Assembly: GCA_023846275.1 (NCBI GenBank)
Contig: CM043871.1
Location: forward strand, 29,294,569-29,358,568
Direction of reading: 5' to 3'
Source of the DNA: Vanilla planifolia
Taxonomy: Eukaryota; Streptophyta; Magnoliopsida; Asparagales; Orchidaceae
Length of the DNA: 64,000 bases
The notes under the pieces are model-generated. The model was not told the DNA's origin. It saw nothing but the letters and a program-made list of their open reading frames with translations, and made no database searches. Both the position numbers and the translations under genes were made by a program. Positions 25,560 through 36,879 of this stretch are shown piece after piece. Within the stretch, counting starts at the first letter, position 1; each line of letters begins with the position of its first letter.

Positions 25560-28300
25560 GGACCTCTTATAGCTACTACATTTGGTCAAGAAGTTCCATC
25601 TACTTGTACCTTCTCTTGTGCGACATGGCTTTTATGTTGCTGATAGCTATTTCTATTTGTTTTTATAAAAAAAATGATGGAATGAATGATAAAGAGAAAC
25701 ATGTAGATAATCTACTTCTTAATGAGAACTCCAAAAATGTTGAAAATGCCCTAATGCCAAGTAACGTCACAAATTCACGAAAAATTGAAAAAAATGCATC
25801 AAAAACTTAGTGCATGATAACTTTTGTCTGTAATCTTGTAAGCATTGAAAATCCTTATTCATCGTGTTTTTTTTTTATAGATCTCATTTATTTTCTCAAT
25901 TTGACTCTTTTTCATTAACGCATTTTTTTTTTGGGCCATAATCTTTGTGCCTTAGTTTCCAGATGTTGCAGATCTCAACCATTTTCACTTTCAGATGTGA
26001 TTTGCGTCTACACACAACGCTTGCTGTAAGTTGTCGTAGTTTGCCCTTTTGTATTATTGGGGGTTTGAATGGGGGGGGGGGTACGTGCCCCACTCCCCAC
26101 CGCTAAGTTCTACACTCTTATATATAAAAACCATGGTTTCAAATCCTTGATGCATGAAAGGGAGTGCATCTCATTTTCCTGCTCACATTTGTTGCTTTTT
26201 CTTCACTGTTTCTCTTTTATCTTATTTTTTTCTGTCTCAATCATTCATTGATCCATCAACCACTCCAATCTTACTAGACTGCAAATTACTACTCATATCT
26301 ACAGGGAAGGAAATACTACATGGACAGCAAATTATACCTTGTATTTGTGGGACTAAGGTATGCCACATTTCAAACTTCTGTTTTCTCTTTTGCTTAATGA
26401 TTATCTATATGAACTTTCTTAAGGTTTTTTACAATGGGCTTTGGCCAACAATTCATAGACGTTACTGTATCTGCCATTTCTTGGATTTTTACTTGGCATC
26501 TTGCTTATTCATTCCTTTCGTTTTAATCAATGAACTTAGCGTTGTCTAGCGCATTGTGGAATTTTTTTATCCCTTGCTTTACATTTCTTTGTAATCTCCC
26601 ATTATTCATTATCTTTATATGATTCTTATTTTTTTTTTTTTCATCTGAAAATGCATCAACTTTTATTATTTGGGTATAACATTACAGAAAAAATATAATT
26701 TTTTCTTGAAAAGCACTGTTTTGATTATGGTTTATTAGGGTTTGTTGGGAAGCAATTTCTTGATTATTCCAAGTACCCTTCTGGCGTCGTGCCTATGTTA
26801 CCGTAAGTTGCTCCTACCCATTTTGGAGCACTTGATGTCTATCCTAAAATCAGGATACAATAAGATCGTGATTTAACAAGGTAAAGCTAACTAGGTTTAG
26901 TAAGTTTACCTTAGGGTTTTTTTTATAAACCGTAGTGTTTGTACTCTCATGGTTCAGCAATGTTGTGCTTATTTCCACTAGTCAAAATGGAGTTGAACCT
27001 GAACTAGCAGTAATCTTAAGAGATAATTCTTCTGTATAATTTCAATGAATGAATCATATAAAAATTGAATTTTGAAATGGGATGAACCCCAAAAGAATGA
27101 TGTGATTTAACAGATTATATCTATAAGTAGAGTGTTATTATACTTTGGGATAAGAGACAACCATAAACACAAAAGAAAATCATTTTAATGAAGATAGAAA
27201 GAAAGGATGATAAAGCATAAATCATCGAAGTTTTAGTGAGGGATGATATACAGATTGAAATCATCAAAGTTATAACTTTAATAAGATCACTGCCATCGGC
27301 CTACCACAGGTATGGCCGCTAGATCAAATTGAATTTTCTAATCATGCCTTGTTATCAGCTCATCGGTCGTGGCCTTTTGCTTCGAGGTAACTCAGTTTGA
27401 GTTGAGTCGATCAAAAAATGGGTTGATTGATTTGGTTAGCTTGAATCCAGTTTTAAACACTTACAATTGAAGTGACATTAAGCTAAATTTACATGAGCTC
27501 AAGTGCCATATAATTCATATCACTTCGCATCTAAATCAACATTTAAATCAGTAAACAATCTCAACTATGGAATAAAATCATCAAACTGAAGTCATGTAGA
27601 AGAACCACTTTGAAATTAAGTGAAAAAAAACTCTAATCTCCTACGGATTTTGAATATCAGTATCGCTGATCTTAAAAATGTTTGTAGAGAAATCATTTTA
27701 GCTAATAAAAAAAAATGCCTATGTCTATTAGTTCAAGGGAATAGCAAACAAATTAACCAATTTCATGAGTCCTGCCACTTTGCAACCAGGTTAATGATAC
27801 TAATAAGGGGATGAAAGCAGATGATTCAACGAGAAGATATTTTGGACTGAAGAAATGTCATCGTTGAAGATTGATTGTTGTTATAATGCATCTTCATATA
27901 TGCATAACTTTTACATTGTCATTAGCTTCAAGTCCACCCGAGTCTGCAATGTGAAAGAAATCTTCGTTTTGGGTGTGAATTTGCAGCGTGTCGATACCAC
28001 GATTTTGTTCGTTGGAAACGGCAATGGCCACCCCAACAACAAAAACAATGGACTCAACTGCCAATTGACTTGTAAACATCAACATAACCACTGCATTGTT
28101 TGGTGCATTTACCACACTAGTATTTGTTTAAAGGTTATAAGTAGAACTGAACCTTTTGTGTTCTCAAATGCTTGACAACACAAGGTGAGTAAAAAATTAA
28201 TAGTTCCAGGGTGAATATACTCTAATTTCTGGTTTAAAGTTTGATATTAGTTAAAATCAATTAAAATTTTAAACCGAACTTGATATTTGTGACGACATCA
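25560..28300. other. Unassigned 2.7-kb region
   Basis: Several ORFs occur but none has a recognisable domain. Two stretches might be exon-like. The frame around 26280-26360 includes Q-Q-I-I-P-C-I-C-G-T-K before a possible donor at 26358. The frame around 26740-26800 reads V-G-K-Q-F-L-D-Y-S-K-Y-P-S-G-V-V-P. I could not connect them into a gene. An 11-base G run sits at 26071-26081. It may be decayed transposon or a dead gene. Confidence 0.3.
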
Positions 28301-28564
28301 TTCTAAAATATCACAGAAAGGTGGCCAATCGAAATTCTTGCTTTATGCGGAGGAAGTACCGAGGAAGGAACGGCAAATAATTAAGGCCGAAGGCTGATTT
28401 GACCCCCTTGACTCGTGCTTTGACAAGGCTTAAATCGAGAAAGGAGAATTTATTTTTCGAAGGGTTGATTGATTGCGGCAGGTCATGCACCTCAATTGAC
28501 GAATAGTCTATGAAATAATTACCATTAATAATGGTTGGCACCTAGAACACTCGAATTAATGGTT

Positions 28565-29900
28565 CTAGGTTTGGGAGCCATGGTCGGCTTGCTCACCCAT
28601 AGACCCAAACACCTGGGTCGCAAGGTCATATTGATTGGTCAAAATTCCTGATCCGGTCTCTTCGATCCTGGCTTGGTGATTGTGTGGCCCTCCTTTATAC
28701 GTCACTGTTACGTTGCTGGGATGGTCTGGTGGCCAATCTACTACCTTTCTCGCCTTGCAGTTATTGATCCTGCACTTGAAATAGCTTCTGCGTCCATGTA
28801 TAAAAATAAGGTGGCATACAGCAAGGGAACTTTTAAATATTTTATTTATTAGAAACGTATAAAAAACTTTATTCATTATCGAAGAAATAAGATATGGAAG
28901 GTACAAGTTTATGCCACATAAGCACTTTGACAAAAGTTCGTGGTCAAACGTCAGCTCTAACAGCTGCATGGACCTCGAAAACAACCTCATATTGACATGA
29001 TTGTTACTGTCTAAGTGACACTTAGATCAGTTTTCCTGCGGTAGATTTTCTCAACTTGTTGATAGAAAAAATTGGCGTCTAAAATAATTTACTAATTTAA
29101 TTAAACTAAAAGAATTAATTCAAAAAGTACTTGAAGGAATGAATGAGAGAGGAAGACGAGCCGCTAGATGAAGAGGCTTATTTATGTTCAAGGGTTGAGT
29201 TGGTTAACCTAAGGTCGATTAGCACACACATGACAAGTCAACTTCAGGATGGTCAACTCCATCACACGTGCTCCTGTTTTGCACATGATCTAAGTGAACT
29301 GAGTGGCCGTCATTCGTTCCACGTCTCAGCCTTGCTGCCGCGTACGGCAATTAGTTGATCTAAAGCAGGTTTTCGGTCTTTGCTTAGCAGAACCCAACCA
29401 TGCAGGACTCTCAACATTTTTCTTAAATGACATATATATTATACCACTAAAAGAAAGACATGCATGCAGGTCTTTCTCAGCATGAAGCTAATGAACACAA
29501 ACCAACTAAATAAAAAGCCAGCTGCTTACCTATTCTTCCTTATACTCTTATTGTACTTCTTCCCATATTTCTTCCACTGGTATCCATCATCTTCTGGGGT
29601 GGAAACCGGAAGGCCAGGTGATGTTAATTGCCTTTGCCCCTCTTCTTGTGCTGCCCCCTCACCAATCCTCTCCCTATAAAGCACATTAAGAACAAAAACT
29701 TGTTCAATGTTTCCTACGTTTATATTATTTTTTTTATATATAATTTATGAGTTTAAAAACAATTATACGAATAAAATAGAAATTTGAGATAAATATTTGT
29801 TAAGATTGCAATGATTCAAGCATACGAAAAATTAGATTGAAACTTAACGTACAAATGGGAAACGAGGAATGGAGCAAAGAAGCGAAGAGAAGACTTACAT
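28565..29900 (-). CDS. WRKY transcription factor, WKKYGKK variant, start codon split by intron 1
   Basis: A three-exon minus-strand model gives 122 residues: AT of the start codon at 29899-29900, exon 2 at 29530-29673, exon 3 at 28565-28787 ending in TAG. Intron 1 (29674-29898, GTAAGT...TATAG) and intron 2 (28788-29529, GTAAGC...CGCAG) are both phase 2. Residues 29-40 read D-D-G-Y-Q-W-K-K-Y-G-K-K, the WRKY motif with Arg-to-Lys and Gln-to-Lys changes. Intron 2 splits the Arg codon just before S-Y-F-K-C, the conserved R-type intron site of group I C-terminal and group II WRKY domains. The zinc ligands are C54, C59, H84 and H86 (CX4C-X24-HX1H), one residue longer than the usual X22-23 spacing because of G-G-P before H-N-H. 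Such proteins bind W-box-like DNA in the nucleus, often in defence or stress; heptapeptide variants may alter binding. It has only short tails outside the domain. Frames are clean across all junctions, so it is probably intact. Confidence 0.85.
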
Positions 29901-30020
29901 GGCGATGTGTGCAGGGGAGGGTCTGATGGACGAGAAATGGGTTGCCACGAGAAGCTCTTAATCTTGGACGCTATGAGCCCGGCTTAGTTTATCCTCACCC
30001 TTAATATTTCCTAATAAGCT

Positions 30021-30050
30021 TTACCGCTTCCTGAAGAAAAATGGTCCCAT
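30021..30050 (-). promoter_or_regulatory. Possible 9-residue upstream ORF of the WRKY gene
   Basis: On the minus strand CACCATGGG gives a start in good context at 30048-30050, followed by M-G-P-F-F-F-R-K-R and TAA at 30021-30023, about 120 bases upstream of the WRKY start. It would lie in the 5' leader if transcription starts at or above 30050. That start site is not known. Confidence 0.3.
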
Positions 30051-30079
30051 GGTGTGAAGCTCAGACTTCAAGGGGGAGG

Positions 30080-30120
30080 TTATATGCAATAGGATTGTAT
30101 GACGTTACATGCAGACGTCA
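30080..30120 (-). promoter_or_regulatory. Candidate WRKY promoter: TGACG pair and TATA-like box
   Basis: At 30100-30120 the minus strand reads TGACGTCTGCATGTAACGTCA. It contains two inverted TGACG motifs with ACGT cores, the core bound by TGA-type bZIP factors (as-1-like elements normally have direct TGACG pairs). A TATA-like CATATAACC lies at 30080-30088. Placement 180-220 bases upstream of the WRKY start fits a promoter. Salicylate- or stress-responsive control is inference. Confidence 0.4.
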
Positions 30121-30429
30121 TCAATTCAAACTTTCTAAGAAGGCGGCTCTTACTTTTTCTTTTTTTTTGTTTTTTTATAATAAAATATTCTTATTCCTAA
30201 AGCATTGAAGTGTAATTACTAAATTACATGATTCAAAATATAAAATTATATGGAACATAAGGATAATTTTTTTAGAAAGTTTTGTAATATGTCAATCATG
30301 ACAAATTTTTAAAACTTTATCACTCAAAATAGACAATTTTCTTATAAGTATATGATATTTGTAATTAATGAAGGAAAAATTAAATCTCAATAAATTTGAA
30401 ACTCAGAAGAAACGATTCATGTATTATTA

Positions 30430-30680
30430 ATTCTATAATATGATTAGTTTAGCACGTTAAATGTTGCGATGAAGGCAAGCGAGTGCTTGAACATGTGTGA
30501 TTGCAACTACGTGTGGATAGTTGTGGTAGAGGTAGAACACTCGTGAGGTACGAGAACAATATTACAAGCAGGGCATTGCATAGCAAGTACATGTGTGTGA
30601 ATTGAAGCATTGCGGTATTGTTCTTGCATAGGGGTATGGCTAGGCAATAGAACCTATTAATTACTACATGACTCAAAAGC
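30430..30680 (+). repeat. Diverged direct repeat R1, left copy
   Basis: Shares with 36040-36240 an ordered set of blocks: ATTCTATA.ATGTGATT-like start, TGCAACTACGTGTGGAT (versus AGAAACTACATGTGGAT), GGTAGA, TTGCA.TGCAAGTACGTG-like, and AAG.TAGAGCATTG(C). Rich in TGCA and ACGTG words. Nature unknown, probably an old LTR or transposon end. Confidence 0.4.
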
Positions 30681-31229
30681 TATGTTAAGGGGAAACAAAT
30701 TTATATATGATAAAAATGAAGGGAATGTGAGTTGTACAAAGTAAAATGGTTGACATATGGAGTCAAGGGAGAAGAATTTGGTGAGAGAATGGGATAAGAG
30801 ATAAATAAATATTCATCTATTAAAGAGAATTCAAGCAAACACTACTAAACCAACTTAAACGAAAGACTATTAAACGAACTTTCACTCAGGCCATTAAGTT
30901 AATATAAAATTTCTTTAAATATAAGTGACAAAGTTCTCTTTTCATTCTTATATTACAAAAATTATACAAGGCTTACATTACATTAATTATCACAAAAAAT
31001 TGACGAAAACATCCATTACACTTTCAGACCTCTTATTTCCCTAAATAATGACCATTCAAAAATTTAAAAAGAAAATTTGTTTAAATTTAAACCCTAAATT
31101 ACTTAGATGATATTTATTGATTAACCCAAGATTGGCTCAAATTAGTTCCACAGGCTATAGTTGTTCATTGTGGCACAATTCATGTGATGGGCTTATGTTG
31201 ATAATGAGCTGAATTTTAAGTTGATTAAA
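30681..31229. other. AT-rich spacer between R1 and R2 repeats, nothing recognised
   Basis: No ORF or motif that I can support. Confidence 0.3.
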
Positions 31230-31905
31230 CCCAAACTTATGAAAAATATCAAGGGATGCATCAAAATAACGAAAACAGTTGTAGTAGCATTGTGCAACAA
31301 GAACTACGTGTGCAACTACACATGGAGGCTTTCTGCAAGCATGCTAAACATGCGCAATATAATGCAAGTTGCATGCCTTATGCAAAGGTGCAAACGTGCC
31401 CGTGGTAAGGTATGGCATGTCGGACGCCAATGCATGCTTAGTATGAGCAATCGTAAGGATCAACACACGTGGCGTGTGGTTGGAAGGTGAACCTATAGCA
31501 TTGATAGGTCAATGCATGTGAGGTAGGGCATGTCCATATGTAATGAATAGTACGTGTGTGAATGAACAATGTCTTAATGTGGTCACCCACATGCATGTAA
31601 GTACTCGCATGCTTATGAACAGGCTCTTTATGTCATATAATTTTTTATTTTGGTCAAAATCATGTCTCTTTTCATAATTAAAAAATCATGTATTTTATAA
31701 TAAAATATTATAGCCAACCCCGATAAGAATGATGAATGAAACATTTTAAACTTCTTGGATAATTCAATTATTCTTATAACAAAAGCTCTCTTCTCGTTCA
31801 CTTTTTCCTTAATTGTTCATCATTTTTACGCATCAACTTCCATTGTTATATCTCAAAAAAAGGTCTACTATTGAGAGCTTAGGACAAGAATATCTCACAG
31901 ACAAA
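31230..31905 (+). repeat. Diverged direct repeat R2, left copy (probable old LTR)
   Basis: Collinear with 33285-33527 plus 34880-35275 once the GC-rich insertion is removed. Shared blocks include ACATGGAGGCT, AAGCATGCT, AACCTAT, a GTCAAAATCA(T/C)ATGT stretch, AAAGCTCTCTTCTC, TTAATT.TTCATCATT, CATCAACTT.CA.TGTTAT and CTCAAAAAA. Order and orientation are the same, as for the two LTRs of one old element about 3.4 kb long before the later insertion. Confidence 0.6.
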
Positions 31906-33284
31906 TTATATTATTTTTTATATCAAAATACTTTGAATCAATGTTAATGACAAAAGTTAAGAAGAAAGTAGTTGAAGACCAAGTCACAAAAGAGGAACGA
32001 GGGATTGAGAAGGCTTTAGTTAAGATGTTTATATTGATTATTTGACCATCAAGCCTAGAGATACAAGTAACTCTATTAACCTAACAAATACAAGTATTAA
32101 TGAAGATGGTGCAAAAATCTCAATCTTATTTTATGACAGATCCAAAAGATAATTTGTTTAAAAAAACTCTCACTAAAAAATACTAAATTAAGTAGTAATC
32201 CCAAGGTAACAAGAGATAAAGATGAGGATGACATTAATCTCACTTTTTTGACACATGAGAGTCAATAATATCCTTTCAAGATAGACATTACAGTTCATTT
32301 GCTAATTTATGATAGTATAGTAGATGTAGATACATTAGATAACTGATTATAGTTAGAGATGTGTTTCTCTTTATACAATTATTTATCAACTGATAAAATA
32401 ATATATGCCACATTAAGAATGATGAGCCATGTGTTAGTATAGTAGAATATACATTTAAGAATAAGTATAGTTATAGAAGTGACATAGAGTCAATTTAAAA
32501 AATTAATCAGAGAAAAATTTTATCTTAAGATTATATAGAGAAAAAATAGAAAAAGTATCATAGTCTATGATAATAACAATGATAAATAGTGTAAGAATAA
32601 TCTATAAAATTTTAACAATAAAGTGTAACTTTGAAAATATCAATTGAGAAGATGCAGACATTATCAAAATATATTATATATCTGTATAAACTTATTATCA
32701 TTGAATTATCTCTTTTTTGTTTAATTTTTAAAATAAGCTAGTACATTCATAATAGTTATAAAAAAAAATAAATATAAAAGGATAAAATCAAAAGAACAAA
32801 ATACTAAATAGTTTTGAGTATAAATAAACAAAATTGGTTAAAAAAAGAAAAGAATTATCCAATAGAGTATGCTATGAAAATGTCTATCAATAGAACCTAA
32901 AAGAATTATGATCATTGTTGGAAGATAGTGCACAAACAACAAAAATATTAAACATTATATCTTAAACTATTTTAAAAAAAAATTAAAAATAATTATTCAT
33001 TGTAGTGGATACTAAGTGAATATCTATTAAAGTTAAGTACTACTAGTAGCAAAATCAAAATAACTACTTGATGGGGATAACAAAATTCTCTACCTCTTAA
33101 AGAAAATAATAAAACTAGACCTTACAGTGGATTAGTTTAGAAAAAAAGATTTGAATGGACTCAAATAAAAAAAGGACTTATGATCAAAAACTCAATTCTT
33201 AGATTATTAAACTTAAAATTGTGAAAAAATCAAAAGAGACAAAAAATATGAAAATCATTATAGCAATACCATATAATAAGAATT
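31906..33284. other. Internal stretch between R2 copies
   Basis: About 1.4 kb of very AT-rich sequence. Isolated phrases recall copia RT (a plus-strand frame near 32770-32850) but no confident domain can be called. A non-autonomous or strongly deleted element is possible. Confidence 0.3.
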
Positions 33285-33527
33285 GTGCATGGAGGCTCAC
33301 TTCAAGCTTACTAGAAGCATGCTGTAGTGTAGGTCATGTACTGTATATGGAGGCATAGGTGCATACACAGGAAGACACAGGGAGCAGGACCCCCATGCAT
33401 TCTAGGCATGTGAGATCAAGCGACCTGACACATGTGCACTGCATGTGCGAGTGTCGGTCACCTATTGTGCACTTGTTCCATGCACATCGGAAGTAAACCT
33501 ATCACACCATTGTAGTTAACTCACACA

Positions 33528-34878
33528 TGACATGGTGCGGACACCAGTTACATTCGAGACTTTCGACGCGCCCAATCCCGTCAGACACGATATAGCTTGA
33601 GGAATTTATTTTTGTGCAGGGTCAATTTGGAGCTCGAAAATAAAATCTATGCTCAGAAACGGACTTTTAAAACATTTAAGACGCTCACCTGCTACTCAGG
33701 TCCCACCGCCCCGCCGAACGCCGTCCGTCCGCCACCGTCCGCCAGCAGTCCGCCGGCCGCCACCCAACAGCCGCTCCGCAGGCGCGCGCGCGCGCTCAGC
33801 CAGGACCGCGGCGCGCCCCCGCGCGCGGGTACCGCACCATCGGCGCGACGGCCCCTGCGGGCCGCCAGCGACCCGTCCGCCTCCGATCGGGTCACCGCGG
33901 TCGGTATCGGGTCCACCCGTCCCGATTATGCTTTCGGGTCACCCGCCCGCCCTCTCTGGTTGGCGCGACCCGAACTCCGCCGCACCCGCCCACGCCGAGC
34001 CGAAAGCGCCGACAGCAGTGCCCACCGCCCATACGCGCGGCGCACGTGCGACAGCTCAACCGTCCCCTTGCAAGTTCTAATTAAGTTTGGGAACAGCTTA
34101 TTTTAAGGCTTTTATGTATTTTTGTACCCTTAGGCTCCCTATAAAAGGGGAGGCCTACCCTTATGTTTTGGGGGAGAATACGCTTAGTGAATGAGAATTT
34201 GTGTTTTCTTGCATCTTGTTGAGAGCTCAAGTGTGAGTGCATCAAGAACTTCGACGTGCTGATTCGTCGAGGCTCCGATACTGGAAGGAGGGGTGTGAGG
34301 CCCAAGCGGTGAGACGCCGTGCCAGTCCATCAACCATTCTGAAGCAATATCTTCGCGCATCACCCACGAAACGCAAGTCAACTTCCGTACTAACGGTACG
34401 CTCGAAAACTTCCCGCCACTTCCCTTACTTGACGTGTTTCCTTCGCGGATTTTGGATTTCCTCGCTGTTCACTTTCCTACTATCCGATTTTCTTCGTTGC
34501 CTCTGGTTCACTCTTTTCGCGTACAACTTACTTCGTTATCCTCGAAACTAGTGTTGATTAGTTCGATCATCCGACTCTTAATTCTGTGTTGAGCGATCTT
34601 TCAAAATTTTATTTTTCGAGATCGGTATTATTAACCCATCCCGAGTACCCCGTGTCTGCGTCGTCGAGAGGTAGCGGGCCTAGCATACGGAGCAACCTCT
34701 GTGTTGCCCACGATCCCCTCTTGGCTAGGATCGCCTTGGACGGGTGTCTCAAGCGTGTTACCTTTTTCGAAATTTCACGTAATTTCCCACAAGTTTTCTT
34801 TATTTCCCTAAAAATTTGCAGGTTAATCGCTTGTATTGTTTAATAAACAAAAGCTTAAATCCGTCCGGCATCATGACA
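33528..34878 (+). mobile_element. GC-rich solo LTR, about 1.35 kb, nested in repeat R2
   Basis: The boundary is set by a sharp change from AT-rich to CpG-rich sequence and by long inverted termini. The start TGACATGGTGCGGAC pairs with the end GTCCGGCATCATGACA (one gap, two mismatches). ACACA precedes the element at 33523-33527 and recurs at 34881-34885, so the true end may be two bases beyond 34878; the target duplication is therefore tentative. Position 33700-34080 is extremely rich in C and CpG. TATAAAAGGGG at 34140-34150, followed by a moderate-GC leader, has the layout of an LTR U3-R-U5. No gag-pol is attached, so this is a solo LTR. Pro/Arg-rich ORFs in the CpG block look compositional. 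Confidence 0.72.
34140..34150 (+). promoter_or_regulatory. TATA box of the nested LTR
   Basis: TATAAAAGGGG preceded by GGCTCCC and followed by AGGCC is a strong plant LTR-type TATA context. Transcription would begin near 34170 and run rightward. Confidence 0.65.
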
Positions 34879-36039
34879 TAACACATCCACTCACGGGAAC
34901 AATATCGACACATGTGAATAGTGCCTTGGCATGGCCACTTGAGCACGTGTAGGGCTTCACATGTGAACAAGCTCATTGCAAAGAAAAATTTATGGAATTT
35001 TCATAATTTTGTTTTTGTCAAAATCACATGTTTCTTATTGAAAATTAAAAATATTGTATCTAACAGCCATATAAAAGAATAAAAATGATGAATAAATATA
35101 ACTTCTTAAAGAAGTACTTCTTGAAAAATTCATTTTTTGTAAAAAAAAAGCTCTCTTCTCTTTCCTTTCTTTCTTAATTCTTCATCATTCTCACACATCA
35201 ACTTTCACTGTTATGACTCAAAAAAGAAGGTTTGATGTCAAGGGCTTGAGGTTAGAACACATCATTGACAAATCAATAATGCACATATTACTTTTATTTA
35301 GGGCTTTCTTTTCATTTGTTCTTTATTCATCATCACTGTCACTGAGTTTTTGCATAATAACCTTTCATATTTTATATCATTTCTACTTATCAAAAGAGAC
35401 TCTACTTCATAAAGTTGTTGAGATTATCATCCACTAATTGTGGTGCAAGATTAACAAGCTCTTCTTTCATCAACTCTGTATCTTTAAAGTGTGATTCATC
35501 ATTCCTTATACTAAGAAATTTTCTAGAAAAATAAAAACTAAAAAGCTCACTAAAAAGTATACCTTTCACCTTCCCCTCATGGGGTTTGAACCTCTTTCAC
35601 AATCACGTTAGTAGAAGAGAACTTTCTTTGAATCTATTACAAGATAAGAACAACGTGTTGCAAGTAAGTTTTCATGCTCATAAGGTTTTTTCTTAGTGTT
35701 GTGTATGCTCTTCTTGAAAGTTTGTAGTTAATTTTGCATTTTTTTTCTTATCATTGTTTTGTTCTTTTGTGTCATATTATCATCTATTCTTGTCAAACCT
35801 ATTTGTGCCATGGGTGTGACAAAATAGATTATAAAGGGCCTTAAAATTTACTTGACTTTTGAGATTGTTGAGTGGATGGAACATTGTGAAGATGGGATTT
35901 CGTGCCATATAAAGTAGGAAGAACCATAGCTTTGATATGAATTAATGATGAAGAAAACCTTCTTTTATACCAAATGCATGAAAAATAAAGCCCCCAAAAA
36001 ATTTGAAGCTAAAATGTTGGAAGAAAGAAATTTGGTTAT

Positions 36040-36240
36040 TATTAATTCTATAGATGTGGTTGGTATAGCATGTAGAATGCTATAATAAAGGTAGATAAGC
36101 ATGTGCAATAGAAACTACATGTGGATTAGTACTATAAAGGTAGAGCATTGATAGGGCATGAGAAGAGTGGTGTATAGGCTTTGCAATGCAAGTACGTGTT
36201 CTAAAGTTAGAGCATTGCTATAAGATCCTCAAACTTCTAA
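36040..36240 (+). repeat. Diverged direct repeat R1, right copy
   Basis: Matches 30430-30680 in order and orientation (see the left copy). Together the R1 copies bracket the R2 pair. Confidence 0.4.
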
Positions 36241-36340
36241 AGTAATAAAGTTGTATTAGAATTTTGGAATGAAATTATGAGCATGTAAAATGTCATAAGA
36301 AGCATGCCAAGATGAACTAAAAATAAAGTATTTCAAAATA

Positions 36341-36446
<106 letters not shown>

Positions 36447-36879
36447 CTAAGTTTAATCTTGAACCTCACTTAGTTGACTCGCTCTCTATTTACCTCTCTC
36501 TTTCAAACAACAAAGCCAAAGGAAACCTTGATCCTTTCTTCCCTTCAATGCCTCATCTTATCAATAACTTTTAGCTGTCAGGCTTGTTTGGATATTCGAG
36601 AAGACAAGATTTATTTGGAGAATGATTTCAATTGGTAAAGGCTTATTTAAAAATCGTGTCACCTAATATTTTATATTAGTCTTTATCATCAACAATATGA
36701 AGAGGGGAAGATGATAGAGAAGAGAGATTAATCAAAAGGGAGAGAAAGAGGAAGGCTCAAGAAAGGTAAAGTAAGGATCTAAGGAGAAAAATAAAATGGA
36801 GAGAGAATGTGAAGCCACACACTCATCCCAATCAAGGGAATGGTGATCAAATCAACTACAACCTACTACTAATTCAATT

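Larger units (their letters stand above)
33285..35275 (+). repeat. Diverged direct repeat R2, right copy, split by a nested solo LTR
   Basis: Left part 33285-33527 and right part 34880-35275 together match 31230-31905. The GC-rich solo LTR lies between them. See the left copy for shared blocks. Confidence 0.6.

Noticed and set aside
26154-26549. 131-residue ORF
   Set aside because: Hydrophobic, with no recognisable domain. The composition follows T-rich DNA. Only a small part looks exon-like.
29143-29679. Plus-strand ORFs across the WRKY intron and exon 2
   Set aside because: They lie opposite the WRKY gene, have no domains, and are explained by the minus-strand coding sequence.
33597-34106. 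169- and 143-residue Pro/Arg/Ala-rich ORFs in the CpG block
   Set aside because: All frames are open because the DNA is extremely C+G rich. The proteins are low complexity and overlap in several frames within an LTR.
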